64,000 nucleotides of DNA, taken from SXOA01 sp046593355. GTDB taxonomy: Bacteria > Planctomycetota > Planctomycetia > Pirellulales > Pirellulaceae. The stretch spans positions 62,001 through 126,000 of the forward strand of contig JBKJNY010000242.1 of NCBI GenBank assembly GCA_046593355.1. Direction: 5' to 3'. Shown in pieces: positions 8,906-17,319 of the stretch. The first letter of the stretch is position 1. Every line of letters starts with the position of its first letter. Below the pieces are notes generated by a model, which worked only from the letters and a program-made list of their open reading frames with translations, did no database searches and had not been told where the DNA came from. Made by a program: the position numbers and the translations under genes.

Positions 8906-9769
8906 ATGTCTCGCCGCAACACCGGCTTCACGCTCGTGGAGCTGCTGGTGGTCATTGCCATCATTGGCATACTTGTCGCCTTACTACTTCCCGCGGTGCA
9001 GTACGCCCGCGAATCGGCCCGCGCCGCCAGTTGCTGGAACAACCAAAAGCAGCTCGGCGTGGCCCTGCATCTGTTTAACGACACCCATCGCCACCTGCCC
9101 TCCGGCTGGACCGGCAGCGATCCCGATGGCCCGCCCGGCTGGGGCTGGTGCAGCGAAATCCTGCCGCAGCTCGAACAGAATGAACTGTGGGGAAGCATCC
9201 GCCGTGACCTGCCGATTGACGACCCGCTCAATCAGCAGGTCCGCGAGACCCCGCTTCCCATCCTGCTCTGCCCTTCGGACGGAGTGAAGTCCACCTTTAT
9301 GATTTACACTGGTCTGAATACCGAGTTCGGCAACATGGACATCGGCACGCCGCTGTTTGATGTCAGCCGCAGCAACTACGTCGGGGTCTTCGGCACCGAG
9401 GAAATTGAGGACGCCCCCGACGCCGGCGACGGCACTTTTTATTTCCAAAGCCGCCTGGGCCTGGCGGACCTGCATGACGGCCTGTCGAATACGCTTATCG
9501 TGGGCGAGCGGCATAGCCGGATGGGGGGCTCGACGTGGACCGGAGTAATAAATAACGCGAATAACGCCAAGGCCCGGATCGTCGGCATCGGCCTGCAGAC
9601 GCCGAACCACAAGGATCTTCACTTTGACGGCTTCACCAGCAAGCATCCCGTCGGCGTACACTTCCTGCTCGGTGACGGCTCCGTCAAGCGGCTCAACGAC
9701 ATCATCCACATCGAAGTCTACAGGGCCCTCCTGACCCGCAGTGGAAACGAGGTGGTTGAGCTGCCGTAG
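8906..9769 (+). CDS. DUF1559 prepilin-type protein
   Basis: 287 residues from ATG 8906, preceded by GGGG; a TTG at 8891 adds five residues ahead of the leader. The N-terminus RRNTGFTLVELLVVIAIIGIL is a type IV prepilin leader processed after the Gly, followed by the DUF1559 domain with the H-x9-DG end motif (HPVGVHFLLGDG). Planctomycetes encode dozens of these pseudopilin-like surface proteins. A palindrome downstream (9776-9850) separates it from the convergent ExbD-like gene. Confidence 0.93.
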   Translation: MSRRNTGFTLVELLVVIAIIGILVALLLPAVQYARESARAASCWNNQKQLGVALHLFNDTHRHLPSGWTGSDPDGPPGWGWCSEILPQLEQNELWGSIRRDLPIDDPLNQQVRETPLPILLCPSDGVKSTFMIYTGLNTEFGNMDIGTPLFDVSRSNYVGVFGTEEIEDAPDAGDGTFYFQSRLGLADLHDGLSNTLIVGERHSRMGGSTWTGVINNANNAKARIVGIGLQTPNHKDLHFDGFTSKHPVGVHFLLGDGSVKRLNDIIHIEVYRALLTRSGNEVVELP

Positions 9770-9775
9770 GCCGAG

Positions 9776-9850
9776 GGGTCAGGAGGAGTTTTCCCGGTAG
9801 ATGTTTGTTAGCGGTGGAAAGTCACCGACCGGGAAAACACCTCCCGACCC
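9776..9850. terminator. long palindrome between convergent genes
   Basis: GGGGTCAGGAGGAGTTTTCCCGG is mirrored imperfectly by CCGGGAAAACACCTCCCGACCCC near 9826-9848. It sits between the ends of the DUF1559 gene (plus) and the ExbD-like gene (minus), so it could terminate both. The GGGGTCRGGAG edge recurs in the palindromes at 35814-35886 and 36024-36095. Confidence 0.55.
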
Positions 9851-9860
9851 CCTGTCCGGC

Positions 9861-10832
9861 TCACTCCGCCGTCGAGCGGTTCCCTTCAGGGCTGGCGGCA
9901 ATGGGAGTGCCCAGCGGCAACGGACGGGCGGCGGTCAGGAAGCCCAGCTTGAACAGCTCCGTCTTGAGTTGGCGGAATTGGTCGAAGCTGTCTTGATAGA
10001 CCCAAACGGTGATGGTCGTGCGTTTGGGGTCATGGCCGCGCAAACGGCTGCGAAACTGGGAACTTGGCAACAGCGCCTGCTCCGCCGGCTCTCCCGGATT
10101 CTCCTCGGCATCGACCAGGTAAATCTCCTCGAAGGCCACCAGGTTCCCTTGTCGCCGCAGGCTGTAGCGAGCCCCAAAACCGTCCAGCACCGGCAGCGAC
10201 TCTTCGATGCGCGGCTGGCCGCGGAGCTTGTCGACTTTTTGGGGCACGTCCTTCTGCATGGCGTCGATCATCTCGTTCATCGGCACATAAGTCAGCCGCC
10301 CACCGAGCAAGCGGAAATGGACCTCTTGCCCGAAGACCGTCTTGGCCATTGGCGTCGGCAAGTGCTGTAGCACAGTCGTCGAAGGCTTGACGACCGAAGT
10401 CAGCGTCTGCCCCAGCCGCTCCAACTCACCCTTGGACGCAATGAGATCCTGGGCCAGATCGTACTGGGCTTTCTCGTCTTCGCTCATCGCTTCGCGGCTC
10501 TTGGCGAGTTCCTGTTCGGCCAGGGCCACGACGGTTTGCAGTTGATTCCGTTCCGCCTGGCGAAAACTCACCTCCAGCGCCTGGCGGGTGATCTTGGCCT
10601 CCAGCTCCAACACGTTCTGTTCAATAGATGCCGCGGCAGCCTCCGCCTCCACGGCTTCCACCTTGGGCACCGCGGCCGGAGCGACAGCAATCGTTCCGGT
10701 GATGAAGGCATGTTTGGTGTGCGCGCCGACCACCATGACGAGGATGATCAGAATCCCCACCAGGTTGGCAGCCACGTCCAGGAAGGAATCCTGGCCGGGC
10801 ATGGCGGCATGGGTGCTGGTCGTGTGTCTCAA
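9861..10832 (-). CDS. ExbD/TolR-like single-span membrane protein, second copy
   Basis: About 323 residues. I place the start at TTG 10832 because AAAGGAAA lies five bases upstream and the TTGA overlaps the stop of the preceding gene; ATG 10802 is the alternative. One transmembrane helix (VAANLVGILIILVMVVGAH) follows a PGQDSFLDV segment like the cytoplasmic tip of ExbD/TolR. A coiled coil follows (about residues 70-135), then a compact domain ending near LGFLTAARPL. It is the last gene of a three-gene unit with an ExbB-like channel and probably forms part of a proton-driven envelope complex. Confidence 0.75.
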   Translation of the reverse strand: MRHTTSTHAAMPGQDSFLDVAANLVGILIILVMVVGAHTKHAFITGTIAVAPAAVPKVEAVEAEAAAASIEQNVLELEAKITRQALEVSFRQAERNQLQTVVALAEQELAKSREAMSEDEKAQYDLAQDLIASKGELERLGQTLTSVVKPSTTVLQHLPTPMAKTVFGQEVHFRLLGGRLTYVPMNEMIDAMQKDVPQKVDKLRGQPRIEESLPVLDGFGARYSLRRQGNLVAFEEIYLVDAEENPGEPAEQALLPSSQFRSRLRGHDPKRTTITVWVYQDSFDQFRQLKTELFKLGFLTAARPLPLGTPIAASPEGNRSTAE

Positions 10833-12772
10833 CGCAATTTCCTTTGGATCTCGATGCCACTGCCGGACAGATTCGACTTCAGCTCCGCGAAGCGATCCTC
10901 CGCCCCCGCCTGCACATCCACGGAAAGGGCCGGCTTCCAATAGCCGCCATCGACCGCGATCCCCCACGACCGCATCTGCCGTTGCACTCCTTGGACGAGC
11001 GTCTCGATCTCGGCCAGGGACATTTCGGGAGAGAGGGGGATCACCTGCGGCTTGCGCTGGTCTCCCACTTCGGGAAGGAGAATGAGCTTGTCCTTTTGCA
11101 TCGTGACGCGGAGGGGGCGGGTGACGCCGGTCACGTGCCGCTGGGCTTCGGGGAGGCCCCAGTTTTTGCCGCGCGGGCTGTTGCCGGAACCGCCGCGGTC
11201 CTTCGCCGTCTTCCGCGAATTGGATGCGGGCGTGTTCTCCGCCGAGCCCCTGTTGACGCTGATGTTCGGGATGGATTGACCTCCCGCCGCCGAGCCGCTG
11301 GGAGAGGCGGCGGAGCCCCCGCCGGCAGCCGCCCCGCCGCTCGATCCGACTGAACTGCCCGCGAGAGACGGCGAATTGCCGCTGGGCGAAGTCCCCTGGC
11401 TGGTGCTATTTGCCGAAGCCACGCTGCCGGGAGCAGAGGTGCTGCCGCTTTCGGAAGTGCCGCCGGGAGTTCCGCCAGCATACGAGCCAGTGCCCGGCGA
11501 CGGTTCACCTTGGTTCGGCTGGCGAAGACGGGTAGAGCCGGATGTTGCCGAGCCGGGGCCATTTTCACCGGCTGCCGAGCCGCCGAGAGGATCGCCGCCG
11601 GAGCCGTAGGGGCCGATCCCGGTATTTGGTCCGTTCGCGGTGCCAGCGGAACTCCCTCGCTGGCGCGTCGGGCTAGTGCCGGCAAGACCGCCGCCGCCCG
11701 CGCCAGTACCGCTGCCTCCAATGCCGCTGCCGCCAATCCCATTTCCGCGACCGCCATTCCCCGCGCCGCCGCTGGCGGTCGCGGAGCGACGCTGCAAGTC
11801 GGGGTTGTGCTGGGGCGCAAACGACGGGCGGACTTCGTCGCTCTTGTATTTGCGGGGCATGGACATGGCCAGCACCGCTTGCCGCTTGCGGGCCTGGGCG
11901 ATTTCCCGGTGCATGACCAGGTCGAGGTTCGGGTCGCGCGGGCCGAAGTCCAACTTCTTGTCCTCCGCGATGAGCTCATAGCCGAACTCGTCGTCCCAGA
12001 ATTTCATAAAGGCCCGGGCCGCGCCGTACGACAGCACGCCGCTGGGGCGGACGACGAGCAGCGGATAGGGCTCCGCCGCTTTGCCGCCGGTGGCCTTCAT
12101 GATGTATTCCCGCTTGGTCCGCAGGACGGCATCCAGCGGATTGCCCGGACTGGGCTCGCCGCGAAAATCGTCCGTTGTCAGCAGCACCCCTTCGGGCTGG
12201 ATGACGACTCCCTCTTCCACGCACTCAATGTAGATCGGCATCCGCCGCGTGCCGTTGGGACCGTCGTAAGGAATCAGGGCGTACCACTGCTCCGCGGTCG
12301 CGGCGTTTTTCTTTTTCTTCTCCAACTCGTCCTGCTTCTTCGCTAGTTCGTCCCGGAGCTTCGCCAGCTCGTGCTTGGCCCCTTCCAGGTCTTCCTCCTT
12401 GGCCTGCTTGCCGGACTTCACTTGCTCCAGCAAGTCCAGCAGCTCATTACCCTTGGCGGTGAGCCGGCGGATGTGGTCTTCCAGGTGGCTGAGGGTCAGG
12501 CGAGCGTTTTGCAGCTCCTCCTGCTTGCGCGCGCGGTTCTGCTCGAGCTGCTCTTGCCGCCAGCGGGCGTCTTCCAGGGCTTGTGCTTGCTGCTTGAGCA
12601 GTTCCGGCGAGGGAGTCGCCTGCCGCGCGTGCTCTTCGCTCGCCTGAGCGCGGGCTCGATGGATGACAATCGTCAGAATGATAATCAGGGCCCCGATCGT
12701 GCAGAGCAAGACATCGAGAAACGAGAAGAGCTGAAAGGCAATCTCGCCTTTGTGACCTCGGCGGCGGCTCAT
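10829..12772 (-). CDS. ExbD/TolR-like membrane protein with long Gly/Ser-rich linker
   Basis: 647 residues from ATG 12772, nine bases after AGGAG. Layout: RRRGHKGEIAFQLFSFLDVLLC and one transmembrane helix to about residue 40; charged coiled coil about 45-160; a globular part to about 330; about 200 residues of Gly/Ser/Thr/Pro/Asn-rich sequence; a conserved C-terminal domain (VTMQKDKLILLPE onward). The linker contains SPTRQRGSS, a peptide form of a repeat often seen inside planctomycete genes. It shares its stop with the next start (TTGA). The FLDVLLC tip resembles ExbD and suggests coupling to the ExbB-like gene upstream. Confidence 0.8.
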   Translation of the reverse strand: MSRRRGHKGEIAFQLFSFLDVLLCTIGALIIILTIVIHRARAQASEEHARQATPSPELLKQQAQALEDARWRQEQLEQNRARKQEELQNARLTLSHLEDHIRRLTAKGNELLDLLEQVKSGKQAKEEDLEGAKHELAKLRDELAKKQDELEKKKKNAATAEQWYALIPYDGPNGTRRMPIYIECVEEGVVIQPEGVLLTTDDFRGEPSPGNPLDAVLRTKREYIMKATGGKAAEPYPLLVVRPSGVLSYGAARAFMKFWDDEFGYELIAEDKKLDFGPRDPNLDLVMHREIAQARKRQAVLAMSMPRKYKSDEVRPSFAPQHNPDLQRRSATASGGAGNGGRGNGIGGSGIGGSGTGAGGGGLAGTSPTRQRGSSAGTANGPNTGIGPYGSGGDPLGGSAAGENGPGSATSGSTRLRQPNQGEPSPGTGSYAGGTPGGTSESGSTSAPGSVASANSTSQGTSPSGNSPSLAGSSVGSSGGAAAGGGSAASPSGSAAGGQSIPNISVNRGSAENTPASNSRKTAKDRGGSGNSPRGKNWGLPEAQRHVTGVTRPLRVTMQKDKLILLPEVGDQRKPQVIPLSPEMSLAEIETLVQGVQRQMRSWGIAVDGGYWKPALSVDVQAGAEDRFAELKSNLSGSGIEIQRKLR

Positions 12773-12793
12773 ATCCACAAACTCCTAGCCAAT

Positions 12794-12862
12794 GTAGCCT
12801 GCACACTCCGTGTGCAGGCCCGCATTTCTATAAATGCCGCGCACACGGAGTGTGCGGGCTAC
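12794..12862. repeat. dispersed palindromic repeat R1, copy 1
   Basis: GTAGCC..CACACTCCGTGTG is followed by an inverted CACACGGAGTGTG and GGCTAC. It lies between the ExbB-like and ExbD-like genes of one operon. Two other copies are at 14003-14070 and 44466-44518. The structure is REP/BIME-like: two short hairpins in inverted order. Confidence 0.8.
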
Positions 12863-12885
12863 TTATTGTTGCCCTGAGTCTTGGA

Positions 12886-13977
12886 TCACGCGGCCTTGGA
12901 GAGAGGCTCATGGCGGGCAGTCAGCATATGGATAGCCGCCGTCAAGCCATGCACGGCCTGGTCGAAATGCTGGGACTCCCGCAGCAGCTCCAGGTTTTCC
13001 GCCAGCCGCGCTTGCAATTCCAACAGTCGTTCATCCGCGGTGAACAGCTTTGCCATCTGGGCATTGGCCTGATTGATATTGTCGAGGCGCTCCACGGTCG
13101 ATTCCATTTGCGTGGCGTGCCCGGTGATCGCCGTCGACCACAAGTCGAGCTGGCTCTGCTCGCGGGCTTGCATCGACGCCAGCGTGGCTTGCTGCGCCGA
13201 CTTGACGGCATCCAGGAAGGGAGTGATTCTCAGATCCGTCGTCGCGAACCGGTTGAGCAGCTCGTTCTCCAGGTATGAATTCACGTCGCGGACGATGTGG
13301 TCTTCATGACGCTCCACCAGGAACAGAAAGAGCATCGTCGTGATCGACGCCGAGAGTGCCGCGCAGGTCGTATTGAATGCCGTTCCCATTCCGGTGACCA
13401 TCGTGGGAAGCTGGGCCATGAGTTGATCCGAGGCCAGGCCATTGAGTGCGCCGCCAAAGTGAACGACGGTTCCCAAGAGCCCCAGCACCGGCGTCACGCC
13501 GGCCACGAATCGCGGAAACGAATAGCTGGCGTGCGTCTCGTTGCTGTCCCTCTCCGCCAGTTCCTGCAGGTACTCTCGAATGCCGTCGGCCGAAGCCCGC
13601 TCCCTGACGAATTTGAGCGCCAGCCGCAGCCGCCGGCCCAGGATCGTCGACGGCAGCCAATCGGGAGCCTCATCGAGCCGCTTGCACAAATCGCCGGCAT
13701 TGGTCGCGGGTTCGAGGCCTTCTAGGGGGGGAAGCAAATCCTGGCCGAACGCCTCTCGTTCACGACCCAACCCCAAAAACCGGATGATCAGATGCGCGGA
13801 TGACCAAAAGAAGAGCAGCACGATCACGTACTCGGTGACATGCTCCGTCGTGTACTTGTGGACGAACGTCCCCTGGAACTTCGGCTGATGCACGAAGAAG
13901 TAGAACGTCGCGCCCGCCAGGGCAGCCCAAACGAGAGGCGTCTTGAGGAAGCGAGAAACCATATTATTCCAGGACAT
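12886..13977 (-). CDS. MotA/TolQ/ExbB-family proton-channel protein
   Basis: 363 residues from ATG 13977, nine bases after AGGAA. Four hydrophobic spans: about 13-28, 48-70, 162-184 (FVAGVTPVLGLLGTVVHFGG) and 203-232 (GMGTAFNTTCAALSASITTMLF). The last two with the intervening PTMVTGMGTAF loop form the TolQ/ExbB core. A C-terminal coiled region (about 240-350) is longer than in ExbB. With the two downstream ExbD-like proteins it forms a candidate ion-driven envelope machine; the energised partner is unknown. Confidence 0.87.
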   Translation of the reverse strand: MSWNNMVSRFLKTPLVWAALAGATFYFFVHQPKFQGTFVHKYTTEHVTEYVIVLLFFWSSAHLIIRFLGLGREREAFGQDLLPPLEGLEPATNAGDLCKRLDEAPDWLPSTILGRRLRLALKFVRERASADGIREYLQELAERDSNETHASYSFPRFVAGVTPVLGLLGTVVHFGGALNGLASDQLMAQLPTMVTGMGTAFNTTCAALSASITTMLFLFLVERHEDHIVRDVNSYLENELLNRFATTDLRITPFLDAVKSAQQATLASMQAREQSQLDLWSTAITGHATQMESTVERLDNINQANAQMAKLFTADERLLELQARLAENLELLRESQHFDQAVHGLTAAIHMLTARHEPLSKAA

Positions 13978-14002
13978 CACCACGATTCCTTCCTGCGATA
14001 TA

Positions 14003-14070
14003 GTAGCCAGCACACTCCGTGTGCTGGCCCGCGTTCCGGAAACGCCGCGCTCACGGAGTGAGCGGACTAC
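14003..14070. repeat. dispersed palindromic repeat R1, copy 2
   Basis: Starts GTAGCCAGCACACTCCGTGT and ends CACGGAGTGAGCGGACTAC. It is just upstream of the ExbB-like gene start, so copies 1 and 2 bracket that gene. Confidence 0.8.
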
Positions 14071-14257
14071 TAAAGGATCCCTCATCACACGCGGCATGTA
14101 CCAAACCGACCGCCCCCGGCCAAGACCAAGTCGCTGCGACTTGCACCCAAGCGAAAACCAGCGGCTGAATTGCCCTTGGTCCTGCCGCCTCGATTTGCTA
14201 CCCTCCCGCCGCTTCTTTCGCCCTTTCCGGGCTCGCTTTTCGACACCGGAGGCTCCC

Positions 14258-15427
14258 ATGCGCTCATCGACTCTCGTTCGCCAGTTTGTGCTTGCGGCCA
14301 TGTTGCTGTCCTCGCCGGCGCTGGTGACTTCCTCCGCTGCCGCGCCGCCGTGGGCCAAGCTCATCCCTTATGCAAAGGTGGTGGAGGCTGACCCGGACAA
14401 GGATTATGAGCTGACGGAGTCGCACGGGCCGTGGATGATCATGTGTACCAGCTTCACCGGCGGTGTGAACGCGGAAGAGCAGGCCCACAACCTGGTACTC
14501 GAGCTGCGCCAGAAATACCGCCTGCAAGCGTTCGTCTACCGCAAGCATTTTGATATGGGCGCGCCGGAAATCGGCCTGGGCATGAACCGGTTCGGCGGGC
14601 CGAAGATCATGCGAAACAATAACGCTTACAAACGGGACGAAATCGCGGTCCTGGTCGGCAATTTCCAGGCGGTCGGCCAGCCGGAAATCGAGAAGGCATT
14701 GCAGAACATCAAGACGATGCAGCCAGATACGCTGAATCCCAAGAAGACTGGCGAGAAATCCCTGCAGGTCTGGGGCACGCTCCGCGGGATGTTTCACGAG
14801 ACTCAGGCGAAGCTGGGGAAAAAAGAGAAGGGACCGATGGGAAGCGCCTTCGTCACCCGCAACCCGCTTCTGCCGGAAGAATACTTCGCTCCCAAAGGGC
14901 TCGATCCGTTCGTCGTGGAGCTGAATCAAGGCGTGAAGTACAGCTTGCTGAAGTGCCCCGGCAAATACACGGTCAAGGTGGCCTCCTTCCGCGGCGTCGA
15001 ATCGATGAAGCCGAAGGAGTTTGATCAGATGGCGGGCAAAGCCTTCAAAACCGACGATGAGAACTACAAAGGGATGGCCAAGCTCGACATTGCCGCGGAC
15101 AAGGCTGGCCGGCTGACGAAAGCCCTGCGGGACAAGGGGGTGGAAGCCTATGAGTTTCACGACCGCACGGAAAGCATGGTCTGCATCGGCTCGTTTGACT
15201 CCGTCGGTGAGCCGCGGGACGACGGCAAGACCGAAATCAATCCAGGCATCCATCGGCTGATGGAGACTTACGGCCCGGTAAAAAAATTCGTGCCTGGCCA
15301 GTCCCAGGCCTATTTGCAGCCGCGATTCCTGCAGGACATTCCCTTCGACGCCCAGCCGCTGCCGGTGATTGTGCCCAAGCAGTCGATTGCCAACGACTAC
15401 ATCCGGCGGGCGAGCTATGAGGAGTAG
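14258..15427 (+). CDS. exported protein with two SPOR-like repeats
   Basis: 389 residues from ATG 14258, five bases after GGAGG. The signal peptide covers about residues 1-29. Two similar halves are visible: GPWMIMCTSFTG..AEEQAHNLVLELRQKYRLQAFVY..EIAVLVGNF, and KYTVKVASFRG..ADKAGRLTKALRDKGVEAYEF..SMVCIGSF. Both match the beta-alpha-beta pattern of SPOR domains, which bind denuded peptidoglycan. The domain call is my reading of the pattern, not a profile match. It is transcribed divergently from the ExbB-like operon. Confidence 0.7.
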   Translation: MRSSTLVRQFVLAAMLLSSPALVTSSAAAPPWAKLIPYAKVVEADPDKDYELTESHGPWMIMCTSFTGGVNAEEQAHNLVLELRQKYRLQAFVYRKHFDMGAPEIGLGMNRFGGPKIMRNNNAYKRDEIAVLVGNFQAVGQPEIEKALQNIKTMQPDTLNPKKTGEKSLQVWGTLRGMFHETQAKLGKKEKGPMGSAFVTRNPLLPEEYFAPKGLDPFVVELNQGVKYSLLKCPGKYTVKVASFRGVESMKPKEFDQMAGKAFKTDDENYKGMAKLDIAADKAGRLTKALRDKGVEAYEFHDRTESMVCIGSFDSVGEPRDDGKTEINPGIHRLMETYGPVKKFVPGQSQAYLQPRFLQDIPFDAQPLPVIVPKQSIANDYIRRASYEE

Positions 15428-15430
15428 AGG

Positions 15431-15502
15431 GAAATTCGAAACTCGAATGGCGAATGACAAATTCAAATTCATTCGCCATTCGTCATTCGAATTTCGTCAT
15501 TC
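15431..15502. repeat. word-like palindrome at the 3' end of the hydrolase gene
   Basis: Words CGAATGGCGAATGAC and ATTCGCCATTCGTCATTCG face each other. The right part supplies the stop codon (15497-15499) of the serine hydrolase, and a near-copy (16684-16725) overlaps the start of the same gene. Confidence 0.8.
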
Positions 15503-16687
15503 CCCCACGACCGTTCCGATCCGCCCGATGAGTGGATTGACCAGTCCTTTCCCGTCTGGATGCACGCGGTTGCTGAGAAAGATCAGGAACAGATCTTTCT
15601 CGGGATCAATCCAGATCGCAGTTCCGGTGAAGCCCCCGTGGCCGAAGACGGCTGGCGAGAAGGACTCGCCCCGGTTGATGGAGTAACCGGTCTGCATGTC
15701 CCAGCCCAGGCCGCGGAGCCCTTCGTACTCGACGCCATTGTTACGGCGGGCGAGGACTTTATGAGGCGAGGTCATCTGCTTCCAAGCGTCCTCGGAGAGG
15801 ATGCGCTTGCCGCCGCGCTCCCCGCGACGGAGCATCATGCTGGCGTAGATGGCCAGATCCTCCGCGGTGGAGAACAGCCCGGCATGGCCGGCGATTCCGC
15901 CGAGCTTGTAAGCCCGCGGATCATGCACCTCTCCCTGCATCCACTTCCCTTCCCGCTGCTCCGTCGGCGCGGCGCGGTGCTTGAGATCATCACCGGGCAG
16001 GTACGTCGTCTCTTTCATTCCTAGCGGCTGGAAAATATGCTCCTGGGAGAATTCGTGGACATCCTTACCGGCGAGCTTCTTGACGAGCTCGCCAAGCACG
16101 ACGTAGTTCATGTCGCTATAGGCGAATCGCTCGCCCTGCGGCGTTTGAAGCTTGAGGGCGAAGACTCGCTGCAAGGCTTTCTCCGCGCCGTCGTCATAAT
16201 CCTTGATGCTGTTGTCTGGAATCAACCCGCTGACGTGAACCAGCAACTGCCGCACGGTGACTCTTTCTTTGCCGCTCGCGGCGAACTCCGGCAGATACGT
16301 GGCGACCGGCTCATCCAGCTTGAGCTTTCCCTGATCGACGAGGATCATCACACTGGTCGCCGTGGCGATGGGCTTGGTGAGGGACGCCAGGTCGAACACC
16401 GTGTCCGTCGTCATCGGCTCGGCTGCCGGCTCAAGCCGCTTGTTGCCGTAGGCTTTGAGAAGCACGATCTTGTCCCGCCGGCCGACCAGGACCACGCAGC
16501 CGGGCATTTTCTTCTGGTCGAGCCCTTCCTGCACGATGGCGTCTATCTGCCGGAGCTTCTCGGCATTCAAGCCGGCTTCGGTAGGTGCGACCTGCGGTAA
16601 GCGGCCCGGCTCGGCAGCGGAGATATGGAAGCCGAGCAGCAGAATTACGAGCAAACAAGCATTAGAAACGAATTTCTTCATTTTCAT
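15497..16687 (-). CDS. exported serine hydrolase, beta-lactamase (class C) fold
   Basis: 396 residues from ATG 16687 (MKMKKFVSN), which gives a normal signal peptide ending near ISAAE. Longer N-termini only translate the upstream repeat (NDEVRMTNDEWRM). The catalytic motif SLTK is at residues 102-105; the tyrosine motif is YSDMNY (usually YSN); HGGFTG is the C-terminal K/HTG-equivalent. The family includes DD-peptidases, esterases and class C beta-lactamases; a surface hydrolase is most likely. Both ends coincide with near-identical DNA repeats. Confidence 0.87.
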   Translation of the reverse strand: MKMKKFVSNACLLVILLLGFHISAAEPGRLPQVAPTEAGLNAEKLRQIDAIVQEGLDQKKMPGCVVLVGRRDKIVLLKAYGNKRLEPAAEPMTTDTVFDLASLTKPIATATSVMILVDQGKLKLDEPVATYLPEFAASGKERVTVRQLLVHVSGLIPDNSIKDYDDGAEKALQRVFALKLQTPQGERFAYSDMNYVVLGELVKKLAGKDVHEFSQEHIFQPLGMKETTYLPGDDLKHRAAPTEQREGKWMQGEVHDPRAYKLGGIAGHAGLFSTAEDLAIYASMMLRRGERGGKRILSEDAWKQMTSPHKVLARRNNGVEYEGLRGLGWDMQTGYSINRGESFSPAVFGHGGFTGTAIWIDPEKDLFLIFLSNRVHPDGKGLVNPLIGRIGTVVGE

Positions 16688-16725
16688 TCGCCATTCGTCA
16701 TTCGTCATTCGGACTTCGTCATTCT
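16684..16725. repeat. ATTCGYCATTCGTC word repeat overlapping the hydrolase start
   Basis: Tandem words CATTCGCCATTCGTCATTCG, then GGACTTCGTCATTC, in the same orientation as the block at 15470-15502. Only one arm is present, so it is not a hairpin by itself. Confidence 0.75.
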
Positions 16726-16797
16726 CCCCTTCCTCCCATTCTCCTTGACGTCTCGCCCCATCATGGCACAATGAATTTTTGTGCCAAGGAGCCCTGA

Positions 16798-17163
16798 ATG
16801 TCCGACCCGCGCGCGATTTTGGAAACGTTTGAGAACCAGTTCCCCGGCAGGGACTATGGAATTGAGATCGTCTGTCCGGAGTTTACCTCCGTCTGCCCCA
16901 TGACGGGCCAGCCTGATTTTGGCACGCTCACGATTACCTACACGCCGGACCGGACCTGCGTGGAGCTCAAGAGTCTCAAGCTCTATCTGCAAAGCTTCCG
17001 CAACGAAGGCATCTTCTACGAGAACGTCACCAACCGGATCTTTGACGATTTGATGGGAGCACTAAAGCCCCGGCGGCTGAAGCTGGCGGTGGCCTTTACT
17101 CCTCGCGGGGGGATCAGCACGACGGTGACGGTCAGCCACGAATCAGCGACGAGTCATCTGTAG
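16798..17163 (+). CDS. queF: preQ0 reductase (NADPH-dependent 7-cyano-7-deazaguanine reductase)
   Basis: 121 residues, a short YkvM-type QueF, preceded by AAGGAG. It reduces 7-cyano-7-deazaguanine to preQ1 in queuosine biosynthesis. Catalytic Cys is C33 in CPEFTSVCPMTGQPDFG, with D40 as the proton donor; LKLYLQSFRNEGIFYENVTN carries the substrate and NADPH contacts. No other queuosine gene is adjacent. Its TAG stop is the first three bases of repeat R2. Confidence 0.95.
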   Translation: MSDPRAILETFENQFPGRDYGIEIVCPEFTSVCPMTGQPDFGTLTITYTPDRTCVELKSLKLYLQSFRNEGIFYENVTNRIFDDLMGALKPRRLKLAVAFTPRGGISTTVTVSHESATSHL

Positions 17164-17272
17164 GGTGCATAAGCGAAGCGCCATGCACGAGTGCATGATG
17201 TCGCTAATGGGGGCGCGTCAACTCGATGGCTGGTGCCTCTCCCGCGTGCATTTCGTGAAACTCATGCACCCG
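17161..17272. repeat. dispersed repeat R2, copy 1
   Basis: Begins TAGGGTGCATAAGCG and GCCATGCACG, and ends with an inverted GTGCATTTCG..CTCATGCACCC. The same layout is at 62158-62275. The left edge supplies the stop codon of queF. Confidence 0.8.
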
Positions 17273-17281
17273 ACTTCCGAA

Positions 17282-17307
17282 CACGCCCACCCAAAGCGGT
17301 GGGCGTG
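17282..17307. terminator. 10-bp hairpin between convergent genes
   Basis: CACGCCCACC and GGTGGGCGTG pair around a six-base loop, just before the end of the convergent YbhN-like gene. No T-run on either side, so rho-independent termination is uncertain. Confidence 0.5.
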
Positions 17308-17319
17308 GCACCCAGTAAG

